Assembly (NCBI GenBank): GCA_027310665.1
Contig: DAIDAJ010000024.1
Span: forward strand, 81,607 to 120,678
Direction of reading: 5' to 3'
DNA: 39,072 nt
Source of the DNA: Sideroxydans sp.
Lineage (GTDB): Bacteria > Pseudomonadota > Gammaproteobacteria > Burkholderiales > Gallionellaceae
The translations under genes and the position numbers were made by a program. Shown here piece by piece: positions 15,914 through 25,170 of the stretch (the first letter of the stretch is position 1; every line of letters begins with the position of its first letter). The notes under the pieces were generated by a model that did no database searches, was not told the origin of the DNA, and saw only the letters and a program-made list of their open reading frames with translations.

Positions 15914-18900
15914 CTAGTTTCCTATTCTCCGTACGAAGGCGCGCAGCGCCTGCAGGCCGCCCGTGGCGGGCACTTCGTCCGCACCGATGTCGTAACCCGC
16001 ACCCTGCGGCCTGTGCTGTGCATCGACGTCATGGTTCGGCGCCTGGTTTGCACTGGCGGTATTCACTGCGGGAGAGCCGGCGGCGATATGGTAATCGCCA
16101 AACGGTGCAGCGCCTGTGGTGGTCGGCTTGGTCAGGTACAGCGGGCCGTAACGCACGTTGATATAGTTGTTGCCCTCGTCGACTGTCGCGACCGCCTGCA
16201 TGGCCTTGACGCTGGGCGGATTGATGACGGCCGGATACTCCGGTGTCACACGCGAGCCGTTGCAGTACAGATTGAGAAGCTGCGGATCGGTGTTGCTGTT
16301 GTGCGTCACGGAGTCGGTTCCGTAGCCGGTGGTGCTGGACAGTACGGAATAGGTCGGGTTCAACCGCAGGTTGGCGTTGCCGTTCGGGGTCACGCTGGTG
16401 TCAGTCAGCACGCCCAGGTCCCAGTAAGCGGGGGAGCCGGTGCATTCACCCGTTGTCGTCTGGGCCGGCAGCTGCGAGCAACTGCCCGTGCCGCCGTTGG
16501 AAGGACAGAGTGCGCCCTGGCCGGCCACAGTCGAGTAGTAGAACGAGCGGTTATGCCAGACGATGTTGTTCTCCAGTACCGGTTTGGCGATCTGGTTGGC
16601 TGCCCGCACCGCATTGGTGGAGGAAGCCATCGCGTTAAGCAGCTGGGCGCTGGTTGGCTCCGAAGAGATACCCGCCGGTCCCGGCTGGCCGGTGCCGGTC
16701 GAGGTCGCCGATTCGCCGGTGCCGGTCAGCAGCACGCCGGCCGTACCCGTACTGTCGTTCGAGGCAACGGTGTTGTTGATGATCGTGCTCACGTTGAGCA
16801 CATCGCTCATCGAAATGCCGCCGCCTGCCCATGCGGTCACGTTGTTGTCGATGATGTTGTTGCTCATCTTCACCCTGAACCAGGTCGAGGGCCGGCGCGG
16901 GAAGGCCTGGACTTCGGCGCCGTTCACCTGTTGCAGGCGGATGCCGCCACCCTGGCCCGACTCGGCAAAGTTGCCGCGGATGATGTTCGCATCGATCGTG
17001 AGGTTGCCGGTACCCAGGGTCAGCGTCTGCAAGGCCAGGGCCGGTTCGCCGCCGACGAAGATGCCCCCGCCGTGAGTGGAATTGGTCTGCTGGAAACTCT
17101 GATTGAACAGGATCTGGTTGTACGCGATCGTCCCGTCCTGGCTGTAGCCCAGATGGCCGATACCGCCGCCGTCCGACTGGCTGTAGTTGCCGCAGATCCA
17201 GTTGTGGTCGACGCTGTAGCCGTCACTGCCGGTGCAGATCGAGACACCGCCTCCGGCGCCGCCTTGTCCGGTGGTGCCCTCGACGACGCCATTCTTGGTG
17301 ATCGCATTATGGTGGATGCGCACGTTCTGGTCGTAGCCGAGTCCGGCGATGCCGCCTTCATCCTCTTCGTTTCCGGCTCCTTCCCGTTCCTCAGCCAGGC
17401 TCGGCCTGCCGCCAAGCGTACCGTTCGCGTTTTCAAACTGGCCCGGATAGCCCGCGATCTCGAGGTAGGGAACGCCGACTCTGACACCGCCGTTCAGCGC
17501 GCCGGCATTGCCGTAGACGCGGTTGTTGGCGATCTCCAGATTGTGCGCCCAGCCGTTGACGTAGATGCCGCCGCCCGAATCGCCGCCCGTGACGCTGACG
17601 CCGTCGATACGCGACGGTGCACACAGGAAGTTGCTGAGTCCCGGCTGCGGTTTGGTGTTGGCGCCGTTCACCAGATCGAACTGCACGGTGGTCGAGGCGT
17701 AACGGCAGTCCCTGTTGCTATTGGTCAATGGCGTTACACCGTCCGGCCTGTAGCCCTTCGCCAGCACGGTGATGCCGGCGCCTTCCTCGGTACCGAGCAC
17801 CGAGGGTTCAAGCAATACCACGCCGCCGGTGATCTCCTGGCCGGGCAGGGGATCCACCTGGGCCAGTGTGGCAGGGTTGCCGGTGTTGGTGTCGATACCG
17901 AACATGGCATTGATCAGCGGCCGCCAGACTTCGAGCTTGGTGGTCGGGTACTTGGCCGCGTTGATGATCACCGCAGCCGCGCCCACACCCTGCAGGCGTA
18001 CCGGTTTCCACATGATGACCAGTTCGTTGTAGGTGCCCGCGTCGACCAGGATCAGGTCGCCCGGTGTGGCGGCGTCGATGGCGGCCTGGATGGTCTGGCC
18101 GCTGGCGCCCTGTACGCGTTTGGGCGTGCGGTTCTCAAGCGTCACTGTGACGGTGTCCACGCTGACCTTGCCGTTGGCCGCGGTGATCACAAGCTCGCCG
18201 CCCTTCCAATTGCTGGACGCAGGAGGCACGCTGACGGTGATCGTGGTGTCGCTCCAGCCCGTCACACTCATCGGCACGCCACCGATGGTGACCTGGCTGG
18301 CCGCACCCTGTGCACCGAAACCGTAATGGCGCATGAGTGTCCGCTGGCTGGCCGGTCCGGTGGCCGCAAACGGGCCTGCGTAGGCGGGATTCTGTACCTG
18401 CTGGTCGCCCAAGGCGGTGATGGTCAAGGAACCGCCGGATGCCGGCAGGTAAGGCCCGAAGTTACCGGTGCCTGCGGCGTCAACGCGCAGGATGGCCGGG
18501 GTGGAGTCCGGGTAGGCACAGTCGGTCGGGTTGTAGCCTGCCGCAAAGGCGGCGATCGGCAATACCGGTGTATCCAGATAGGTCGTCTGCGACGGCATGA
18601 ACGGGTTGGTGTAGCAGAAGTTGCTGTACGCCGGGTTGTATTGCGGATCGGTGATCTGCTTCGCCTGCGCGGGCGTGGTGACCACATTGCCGTTCACATC
18701 TATCCATTGTCCCTGCGCATTCGTTGCGGGGATCGGTCCGGGATCGTTCATGCAGTTGATCAGCATGTTGGGGCCATAGCCCGAGGGGGTCGGCGGGTTC
18801 ACCAGCCAGCTCGAAGGCAGCAACATATTGTAGGCGCCCCACTGGTCGGAATACGTGCGGCTGATCTCGCGGCCGTTGAAGTCCTTGGTGGAGACCGGGA

Positions 18901-21900
18901 CGAACGGCACGGAAGCCTTCTCGCCGAAATCGGGCGCGGCCTGGTTGAACTCCGAGGACGCGTCGTCGAGGATGATGCCGGTGTTGTTGGAGGCGACAGG
19001 CACTTCGGTGAAGACGAAGAAGTTCGCGCTGGCCTGCATCTGGTCGCCGAGACTGATCAGCTTGCGGTCGCACAGCGGCCTGTCCATGCCGGCAAACGGT
19101 GCGACTTGCTGGGCCGCGGGGAACAGGCTCAGGAAGTCAGGCACGCGGTGCAGGTTGCCCACGCACTCCGGGAAAGTGACCATCGATGCCGTCACGCCGA
19201 GATTCGAAGTCGGGTTGCTCTGGAATCCCGCATCGCCGGTGCCCGGGTTGAACGGGTTGGCATTGTTCAACGTGGCCTGGTCGGGCAGGATGAAGATGCT
19301 GGCCAGGGGGCCGAATTGCTGCGTCACCGGGGCGACGAACGCATCGCCGATCAGGATGTTCTTGTCCTCTTCCTTGACGATCTCATAGCCGGGAGGCGTG
19401 ACCGCTTCGACCACGTACTGGCCGACAGGCAGGCTGACCAGGGTCTGTCCCGCAGCCTGCTGCGCCGTTGTCAGCGGGTGCGCTGCGATGTAGGCCAGGC
19501 TGGGGAAGTTGTAGCGCCCGTCATACGGGGCTGCCTGCACCTGGTTCCAGTTGTGGAAGCCGTCAAAGCAGCGGAACTGGTCGTTGCCCAGGGTGAAATT
19601 GGTGAAGGGATCCACTTTGGTCATGTCGTACGGCGGCAATGCACCTGCTGCCGGTCCGGGCAGTTGACCCGGGCACTGCATATTGACTTGCGCGCCTGGG
19701 GGATAAGCGGACGGGGCAGCAAGCGCACCGGTCGCGGGATCGCGCAGGGTCTGGTCCGGGTTGAGGATGTACGGCTTGCCGTCGGCGCCATAGACGGTGT
19801 TGGCCCAGTCATCCCAGCTCGACGTTTGTGTGGTATCGACCAGAGCCAGCGTCGTGGTGCCGTCCGACAGCGTTTTCTGCTGGTACAGGTTCACCGTGAC
19901 GCGGGGCACCAGCGGCTCCCATATGGTCTGGATGTTGTAGCGCTGGTCGTCGAACGGGCGCGTGCTGCTGTAGACGACGGTGCCCTGGATGCCGCCATTC
20001 TCGCCGGCGGTATAGGGCGTGCGTCCCCAGTTGATCAGGTTGCGCTCACTGATGAATCCCTGGTTTCCGTAGGAATAGGAACCCGGTTTTTGCACGACGC
20101 TGGTGGTGCAGGGGCCCCCTGTTCCCGGGCAGGCCGCGTAGGTCGAATTCCTCAGGTTTGCACCCGGCCCGCTCGTGTCCACTTTGCCGCCCGCGTCGAC
20201 GAACAGGTTGACGCCGGTCTGCTTGAAGCGCGTGGTATCGGCTTCGCTGACATACCAGTTGAACAAGGGGAACAGTTCAACCAGGATGCCGTTGCCGTTG
20301 CTGTCGGTCAGCGTCTGGTTGGAGATGGCGCCATTGCGGAAACGGTTCGTCATCAGCAGATTGGAGATGCCGGGCTCGCCGGGATCAAGGACGCCGTTGT
20401 TGTTCAGGTCCATGAACACGTTCTGGTCATGCTGCGTGAACCAGCTGAACACCGGGATATTGCCCAGGGCGACATCGGTGGCACCGACGGTGACGGCCTG
20501 GGTCTGGATGATCTGGTCTAGCCACTGGTCCCATACCGCCAGTTCATAGGTGCCTGCGGGCACATTGTTCAGGGTGAAGCTGCCGTCGGCGGCACACTGC
20601 GCGATGGCGATGGAGGGGCCGGTGCCGCCTTGCGAATTCAGCGCAACCAGGCAGGTCGTCGAGTTGAGCAGGTCATACGTGCCCGCGTCCCACAACGTCA
20701 CGTCCGAAGGATGCGACATGTGCTCGTTGGTGACCTTGCCTGTGACGGCATGGGTACCGACCATCTTGTTGGCGACCGCATAGGCCTTGACGAGGTCCGG
20801 ATTGACGAAACCGATCGTGGTATGGAATCCGGGCGGGCCGAATTCCTGGAAGTAGACGGGTTCCTTGATGCCGGTGAAGGCATCCTGGGCGGGTGTCCCC
20901 TCCAGCGTCTCGGTCTGCCACCAGACCTCGCCGGCACCTTCGCGGCCGGCCCCCGGATGGGCATACACGTCATAGCGTGCCGGTGTCAGGTTCTTGATCA
21001 ACGCGTGTCCGGCCAGCGCATATTTGGCCGGGTCGGCCAGCGAGGTTCCCGCATTCGGGTCGTTCGGGCAAGTGTAGACGACGCCCACCATATTGCCGGT
21101 GGCGCTGGTGGCAGTGCCGTTGGTCAGCGCGTTCTTGGTATCGGGGCAACCTGGCCTGCCGAGCAGCGCGTTGCTGAGCGGCATGTTGAAGGCATCGTAG
21201 GTCTGCTGGCCGGCCGGATCGCCCGTGCGGCCGGCGGGGTCGAACAGGATGATGTTGAATCCGCCGAGGCCGTTCTCGTTGAGGTCGTTCTGGCCGTTGG
21301 TTGGCGCATTGTCTTCATAGATATATACGCTCAATTGTGCCGGAATGAGCGGAGTGGCCTGAACGATGACGGTGACCGGATTCCATGCCGGTGTCGCACC
21401 GACTTGCGGCTTGATCTCGGCGCCGCTCATTGTGTGGCCCGTGGTGCCGCCGCTGACAGGCGCCGCGGCATCGCCGGGCAGGATCGATATGTAATAGTTC
21501 TTGGTGGGATCAAGCACGGCAGCGCTGATCGGCGTTTCGGCCTGGGGCGGCACCGTGGTGCCGCGCACTTGCTGCCCGGTTCCGCAGCTCACCGGACCGA
21601 CGCAACCCGTCGCGACCACGGGCATATGGCTCCTGTGGAAGCTGGTGCCCAGCGTGCGAGTACCGAGTGTCGGGGTCCCGGTCGGATCGACCTTGAAGGT
21701 CAGGTCTTCCTGGATGGTCCAGCGGTAATCCGTTATTGCTGCTCCGCCCGCATCGACGACCGCCACGTTGAGTCCGGACGTCATGCCGGCAGGAACGAAC
21801 GTGACAGTGACGGTGGCTGCCGTGCTCAGCGTGCCTTGCGAATTCTGCGCCTGGTAGGTGAACGTGCAGGCCGGTGCTGCGGTGGGTGGGGTAGCCGTGA

Positions 21901-23620
21901 AGGAGCCATCCGCGTTCAGCGCCACCGATGCGCAGGCAGGATTCCCGTTCAGGGCGGCCGGCGTTCCTGCGGTAGCTGTCAATGGATAACCCGACGGATC
22001 GTTGTCGTTGGCCAGAACACCCGGGCGCGATGTCGAGAACAGGCTCGCCACGCCGCCGGTGAAATTGTCGGCATTGGCAACCGGACTGTTGCCGATACCA
22101 CTGGAGGCGACGTTTAGCGTCACGGTTGCGGTGTTTGCAGCATTACTTGCGGTGTAAGTGAACGAGTCAGCCCCCGCAAAGTTATTGTTGGGGGTATAGA
22201 TGAAGGTGCCGTCCGCGTTGAAGACCAGCGTGCCGCTGGCCGGCTGGGTGACCGCTGAAACCGACGCGACTGCGATATCGTTAAGCTTCACGTTGCCGTT
22301 GAATGCGGCATTGAGCGGTACCTGATAGGTATCGTTGACCACCGTTGGCGTTGCGGCCGCGGAAAGTGCGGTTGATTTGAAACCTGTCGACGTTGCCGGG
22401 TCGGATTGGTTGACCAGCAGGAATCCCTGCTGGCCGCCATCGGGACCGTTGGAGGTGGTCAGGCTGAGTTGGCGGTCGAATATCCCGAAGGTCGCGGGAT
22501 CGTATTGTCCGGCAACCTGGAGCGCGGCAGGCTTGACGGCCACATCGTACGTCTTGCCCGCCGTCAGCAGGATCTCGTTCTGTATCTTCGGGTTGCCTGG
22601 GGCGGCGTTGCCGTCTTCGGCCATCAGCGACATCGGCAGGCCGATCACCGACGGAATGTGCGTGTGCGATCCGGCGTTCAGGAAGCGCAACAACACGTTG
22701 CCGCTGGCCGCAGTGCCGGTGGAGGCGACCGCATAGGCCGATTTTTGGGGCGCGGATTTGTCGAATGCCTGGCCGTTGATCAGGAAGTAGGTGGGGGTAT
22801 AGTTCACGGCGGCCGGGTAGCAAGGCGTGGTGGCGCATGCGGGCGCATTGAAACGCAGGTTCACATCGGTGCCTGCCAGCGCGGCTGCATCCACTTGCAT
22901 GTTCTGCACCGGGTCGATCTCGCTGAACAGCAGGGTCGCATCGTAATCGTAGGGAACCTGCGCGGGCGCGTTGGCCACATTGGTCGGGTAGGCATCGCCG
23001 GCGGCAAACGTCGTCGTTGCCGTCGCCGCCGTCGGCGGCTGGGTCACGATCAGCACGCCATAGAGCCCCATCGGTACCTGCAGCGACGGCAATGTGCCGG
23101 TTTCGTAGATATAGCTGCCCGGCCGCAGATTGTTCCAGGTCAGTGTGGTGGCCGTGATCCCGCTTGGCGCCACTTCAGTGGCCCAGGACCGGGCGCGGTC
23201 CTGCTGCGGCGGGGGGGTGAATACCGGCCCGGCTGCGGCGTTGCCGGGGAAAGTGGTGAAATTCTGCGGCGGATGGGCCGGACTTTTCATTCGGGTCACC
23301 GAGCCGAGGCCGCCGCCCAGCTGTCCGAGGATCACGATCGAGGTCGGCACCGGCAGGCTGTTGGTCAGGTTGATCTGGAGCGTGTTCCCCGCGGGATCGT
23401 TGGGTATGACGATCACCGGCCCCTGTGCCCATGCCGTGGAGCATGAGCCGGTGGTGCAATATCCCCACATCGGTACGTGAGCTCCGTCCGGCAACGTCGC
23501 GGTCATTCGTTGCGCCGTCAGGTTGACGGTCGTGGTCGCGGCGGAGGCCGCGCCGGCGCCCGCGAGCGAGGCTACGGCAAGCATGATCCACAGAGTCGCT
23601 TTGAAATTAGGGGTTCTCAT
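15914..23620 (-). CDS. Giant exported multidomain protein: copper-less cupredoxins, Ig-like and SdrD-like repeats, TIG domain, beta-helix
   Basis: A 2568-residue secreted protein, uninterrupted over 7.7 kb, starting at an ATG with AAGGAG upstream. Sec signal peptide to about residue 27 (AASA|AT). Residues about 28-400 are two cupredoxin domains alignable with the 503- and 504-aa proteins, but with copper ligands gone: GSYIYETGTLPSLQVPMG where the 504-aa protein has HCH, and SHTHIPSVIGLPM where the 503-aa protein has HPFHFH. Then come two cadherin/Ig-like repeats (about 420-610), a long section with SdrD-type repeats (VFMDLNNNGVLDPGE at about 1067-1082; NDLNENGLGGF near 776), a TIG-like domain (about 1711-1824) and a right-handed beta-helix (about 1842-2550) with GGGI-N repeats ending YDIGADE. 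There is no C-terminal anchor. It probably acts as an extracellular scaffold for the oxidase; this is inference. Confidence 0.9.
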   Translation of the reverse strand: MRTPNFKATLWIMLAVASLAGAGAASAATTTVNLTAQRMTATLPDGAHVPMWGYCTTGSCSTAWAQGPVIVIPNDPAGNTLQINLTNSLPVPTSIVILGQLGGGLGSVTRMKSPAHPPQNFTTFPGNAAAGPVFTPPPQQDRARSWATEVAPSGITATTLTWNNLRPGSYIYETGTLPSLQVPMGLYGVLIVTQPPTAATATTTFAAGDAYPTNVANAPAQVPYDYDATLLFSEIDPVQNMQVDAAALAGTDVNLRFNAPACATTPCYPAAVNYTPTYFLINGQAFDKSAPQKSAYAVASTGTAASGNVLLRFLNAGSHTHIPSVIGLPMSLMAEDGNAAPGNPKIQNEILLTAGKTYDVAVKPAALQVAGQYDPATFGIFDRQLSLTTSNGPDGGQQGFLLVNQSDPATSTGFKSTALSAAATPTVVNDTYQVPLNAAFNGNVKLNDIAVASVSAVTQPASGTLVFNADGTFIYTPNNNFAGADSFTYTASNAANTATVTLNVASSGIGNSPVANADNFTGGVASLFSTSRPGVLANDNDPSGYPLTATAGTPAALNGNPACASVALNADGSFTATPPTAAPACTFTYQAQNSQGTLSTAATVTVTFVPAGMTSGLNVAVVDAGGAAITDYRWTIQEDLTFKVDPTGTPTLGTRTLGTSFHRSHMPVVATGCVGPVSCGTGQQVRGTTVPPQAETPISAAVLDPTKNYYISILPGDAAAPVSGGTTGHTMSGAEIKPQVGATPAWNPVTVIVQATPLIPAQLSVYIYEDNAPTNGQNDLNENGLGGFNIILFDPAGRTGDPAGQQTYDAFNMPLSNALLGRPGCPDTKNALTNGTATSATGNMVGVVYTCPNDPNAGTSLADPAKYALAGHALIKNLTPARYDVYAHPGAGREGAGEVWWQTETLEGTPAQDAFTGIKEPVYFQEFGPPGFHTTIGFVNPDLVKAYAVANKMVGTHAVTGKVTNEHMSHPSDVTLWDAGTYDLLNSTTCLVALNSQGGTGPSIAIAQCAADGSFTLNNVPAGTYELAVWDQWLDQIIQTQAVTVGATDVALGNIPVFSWFTQHDQNVFMDLNNNGVLDPGEPGISNLLMTNRFRNGAISNQTLTDSNGNGILVELFPLFNWYVSEADTTRFKQTGVNLFVDAGGKVDTSGPGANLRNSTYAACPGTGGPCTTSVVQKPGSYSYGNQGFISERNLINWGRTPYTAGENGGIQGTVVYSSTRPFDDQRYNIQTIWEPLVPRVTVNLYQQKTLSDGTTTLALVDTTQTSSWDDWANTVYGADGKPYILNPDQTLRDPATGALAAPSAYPPGAQVNMQCPGQLPGPAAGALPPYDMTKVDPFTNFTLGNDQFRCFDGFHNWNQVQAAPYDGRYNFPSLAYIAAHPLTTAQQAAGQTLVSLPVGQYVVEAVTPPGYEIVKEEDKNILIGDAFVAPVTQQFGPLASIFILPDQATLNNANPFNPGTGDAGFQSNPTSNLGVTASMVTFPECVGNLHRVPDFLSLFPAAQQVAPFAGMDRPLCDRKLISLGDQMQASANFFVFTEVPVASNNTGIILDDASSEFNQAAPDFGEKASVPFVPVSTKDFNGREISRTYSDQWGAYNMLLPSSWLVNPPTPSGYGPNMLINCMNDPGPIPATNAQGQWIDVNGNVVTTPAQAKQITDPQYNPAYSNFCYTNPFMPSQTTYLDTPVLPIAAFAAGYNPTDCAYPDSTPAILRVDAAGTGNFGPYLPASGGSLTITALGDQQVQNPAYAGPFAATGPASQRTLMRHYGFGAQGAASQVTIGGVPMSVTGWSDTTITVSVPPASSNWKGGELVITAANGKVSVDTVTVTLENRTPKRVQGASGQTIQAAIDAATPGDLILVDAGTYNELVIMWKPVRLQGVGAAAVIINAAKYPTTKLEVWRPLINAMFGIDTNTGNPATLAQVDPLPGQEITGGVVLLEPSVLGTEEGAGITVLAKGYRPDGVTPLTNSNRDCRYASTTVQFDLVNGANTKPQPGLSNFLCAPSRIDGVSVTGGDSGGGIYVNGWAHNLEIANNRVYGNAGALNGGVRVGVPYLEIAGYPGQFENANGTLGGRPSLAEEREGAGNEEDEGGIAGLGYDQNVRIHHNAITKNGVVEGTTGQGGAGGGVSICTGSDGYSVDHNWICGNYSQSDGGGIGHLGYSQDGTIAYNQILFNQSFQQTNSTHGGGIFVGGEPALALQTLTLGTGNLTIDANIIRGNFAESGQGGGIRLQQVNGAEVQAFPRRPSTWFRVKMSNNIIDNNVTAWAGGGISMSDVLNVSTIINNTVASNDSTGTAGVLLTGTGESATSTGTGQPGPAGISSEPTSAQLLNAMASSTNAVRAANQIAKPVLENNIVWHNRSFYYSTVAGQGALCPSNGGTGSCSQLPAQTTTGECTGSPAYWDLGVLTDTSVTPNGNANLRLNPTYSVLSSTTGYGTDSVTHNSNTDPQLLNLYCNGSRVTPEYPAVINPPSVKAMQAVATVDEGNNYINVRYGPLYLTKPTTTGAAPFGDYHIAAGSPAVNTASANQAPNHDVDAQHRPQGAGYDIGADEVPATGGLQALRAFVRRIGN

Positions 23621-23648
23621 GGCTGAGCTCCTTATTTAAGGGTTTCTT

Positions 23649-25160
23649 TTACAGAGATTCGTCGATGTTCCAGGTGTACGGGTCGATGATCAGCATCATC
23701 ATCATTCCGCCCGGAAACACGTCGTTCGTCGTGATCTCACGCTCGTTGTGGGAGTGCCACATGTACGCATAGCCCGCCTCGGTACTGCCGCCGTTGAAGT
23801 TCAGCGTGCCCGGCGGCAACGGCGTCGAGTTGAAGCCCGAGTTCGAGGTCTGTATGCCCAGATAGGGGGTGCCTGCATACCAGGATCCGTTGGCGACGAT
23901 CTGCGGATCGGGCGGCGTGATCGGGATGGGTTTCAGGTGATCGGCGCACCATTCGCCGTAATTCGGGTCGGTCTTGACCGAGTGGTAACCGTTGACGTCC
24001 GGAGTGCAGGTCGAGCCGTCGCCGGCCTTGTGGTTGTAGACGTCCCAGTTCAGGCCCTTGCCCGACCATGTGAAGACGGCGTCCACGGTCTGCCCGGATA
24101 CGGTGGGTATGGTGAACAGCAGCGGTCCCGCCAGTTTTGTCGGGTCGGTCCGGCTGACGATGAGGTTGCCGTCGCGTGCCAGCACGCGTGCGTGATTGCC
24201 GTGGAAGTGGAACGGGTGCTGCCAGCGCCCCTGTCCCACGACGCGCATCAGCAGTTTTTCGCCCGGATGGATGTGCGGGTTGCCGTTATACGGCTGGTGG
24301 ATGTACGACATCGAGTAGGGGGTGTCCATGTCGTCAGGCATGGAACGGCCATTGACCAGAAAGTAGTTGGGGTGGTACGGCTCGGTGGTGACCATGATCT
24401 GCGGGCAGGGACCGACAGGACAGGCACTGACCTGCGCCTGTGCCTGCTGGTGTATGCGTGAGTCCATTTCGCTGAATTGGAACAGGTACTCGCGGTCGTA
24501 GCAGGTGGCGTCGTGGTCGTATGCGGTGGCGGCGAGCGCGTAGGGCCCCTGTGCGCAGCCTGCGGGTACCGCGAATTTTGGCAGGACGACGATGGCACCG
24601 TACAGTCCCATCTCGATCTGCAATTCAGGCTGGCTGCCGCTGTAATAGGCATAGGTGCCCGGCTTGGTGGCAGTGAAGTGGTAGGTCACCTGGTTGGCCG
24701 CGGGATTGGCGGTAGTCACCGTGCTGGCCGGAGCGGCCTCCTGCACCAGAGCACCGGATACGCCGCCCGACGTTGTGACCTGGAAGCCCGGAAACACGAT
24801 AGAGGTGTTTCCTGCCGCCGGGGGCAGCGCGTTGGTCAGGGTGACCGTGACGGCATCGCCTTCATTCACGATCATAGTCGGTCCCGGCAACTGCATGAGC
24901 GGGCAGTTGGGCGCCGGGCCTTGTGCATTGGCGGGCCTGGCGGGGGCGAAACCCGAGGGCGTGCCGGTACAGCCGTAACCCCAGGAATAGATCATGGCTC
25001 CGTCGGGCTGGCTGGTGTAATCGGCGCTCGCGGTCAGGTTGAACGCCGGCCCCGTGATGCCGGTCACGGCCGCTTGGGCCATGGCGGAATAGAGCAGGCA
25101 TGCCGCAGAGGCAAGGAACCAGGATGCGAACCGGCGGAAATTTCTCGACGATGGTTTCAT
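23649..25160 (-). CDS. Multicopper-oxidase-like cupredoxin protein carrying the trinuclear (HPFHFH/HSH) half-site
   Basis: A 503-residue exported protein; the ATG at 25160 sits behind AGGAG. The signal peptide ends near residue 30 (MAQA|AV) and contains an Arg pair. There are two cupredoxin domains. In the first, the position of the type-1 loop reads GTYAYYSGSQPELQIEMG, so ligands are absent. The second holds HPFHFHG (His315, 318, 320) and a late motif MWHSHNEREITTNDVF (His469, His471). The middle residue is Ser470 where a type-1 domain has Cys, so no type-1 copper can form here, but the His pairs match laccase motifs A and B for type-2/type-3 coppers. YFLVNGRSMPD is shared with its paralogues. 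Ten bases separate it from the upstream 504-aa gene. Alone it cannot be a complete multicopper oxidase. Confidence 0.88.
   Translation of the reverse strand: MKPSSRNFRRFASWFLASAACLLYSAMAQAAVTGITGPAFNLTASADYTSQPDGAMIYSWGYGCTGTPSGFAPARPANAQGPAPNCPLMQLPGPTMIVNEGDAVTVTLTNALPPAAGNTSIVFPGFQVTTSGGVSGALVQEAAPASTVTTANPAANQVTYHFTATKPGTYAYYSGSQPELQIEMGLYGAIVVLPKFAVPAGCAQGPYALAATAYDHDATCYDREYLFQFSEMDSRIHQQAQAQVSACPVGPCPQIMVTTEPYHPNYFLVNGRSMPDDMDTPYSMSYIHQPYNGNPHIHPGEKLLMRVVGQGRWQHPFHFHGNHARVLARDGNLIVSRTDPTKLAGPLLFTIPTVSGQTVDAVFTWSGKGLNWDVYNHKAGDGSTCTPDVNGYHSVKTDPNYGEWCADHLKPIPITPPDPQIVANGSWYAGTPYLGIQTSNSGFNSTPLPPGTLNFNGGSTEAGYAYMWHSHNEREITTNDVFPGGMMMMLIIDPYTWNIDESL
23748..23756 (-). other. Copper motif B-like (HSH) in the 503-aa protein
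   Basis: Codons for His469-Ser470-His471. The HxH pair is as in motif B of laccases, with Ser in place of the Cys of a type-1 motif. Confidence 0.75.
24201..24218 (-). other. Copper motif (HPFHFH) in the 503-aa protein
   Basis: Codons for His315-Pro-Phe-His318-Phe-His320, followed by Gly. Without a Cys in this domain, His318 and His320 best fit laccase motif A. Confidence 0.75.
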
Positions 25161-25170
25161 GGTCGTTCTC

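Noticed and set aside
16800..17600. Repeated short GC-rich motifs that might suggest a CRISPR or tandem repeat array
   Set aside because: They are the degenerate coding repeats of the beta-helix (GGGI and Asn ladders); no constant repeat/spacer spacing.
16013..20521. A 1502-codon open frame on the + strand
   Set aside because: It is antisense to the giant gene, Arg/Gly/Val-rich without domains or ribosome site; a shadow caused by high GC and codon bias.
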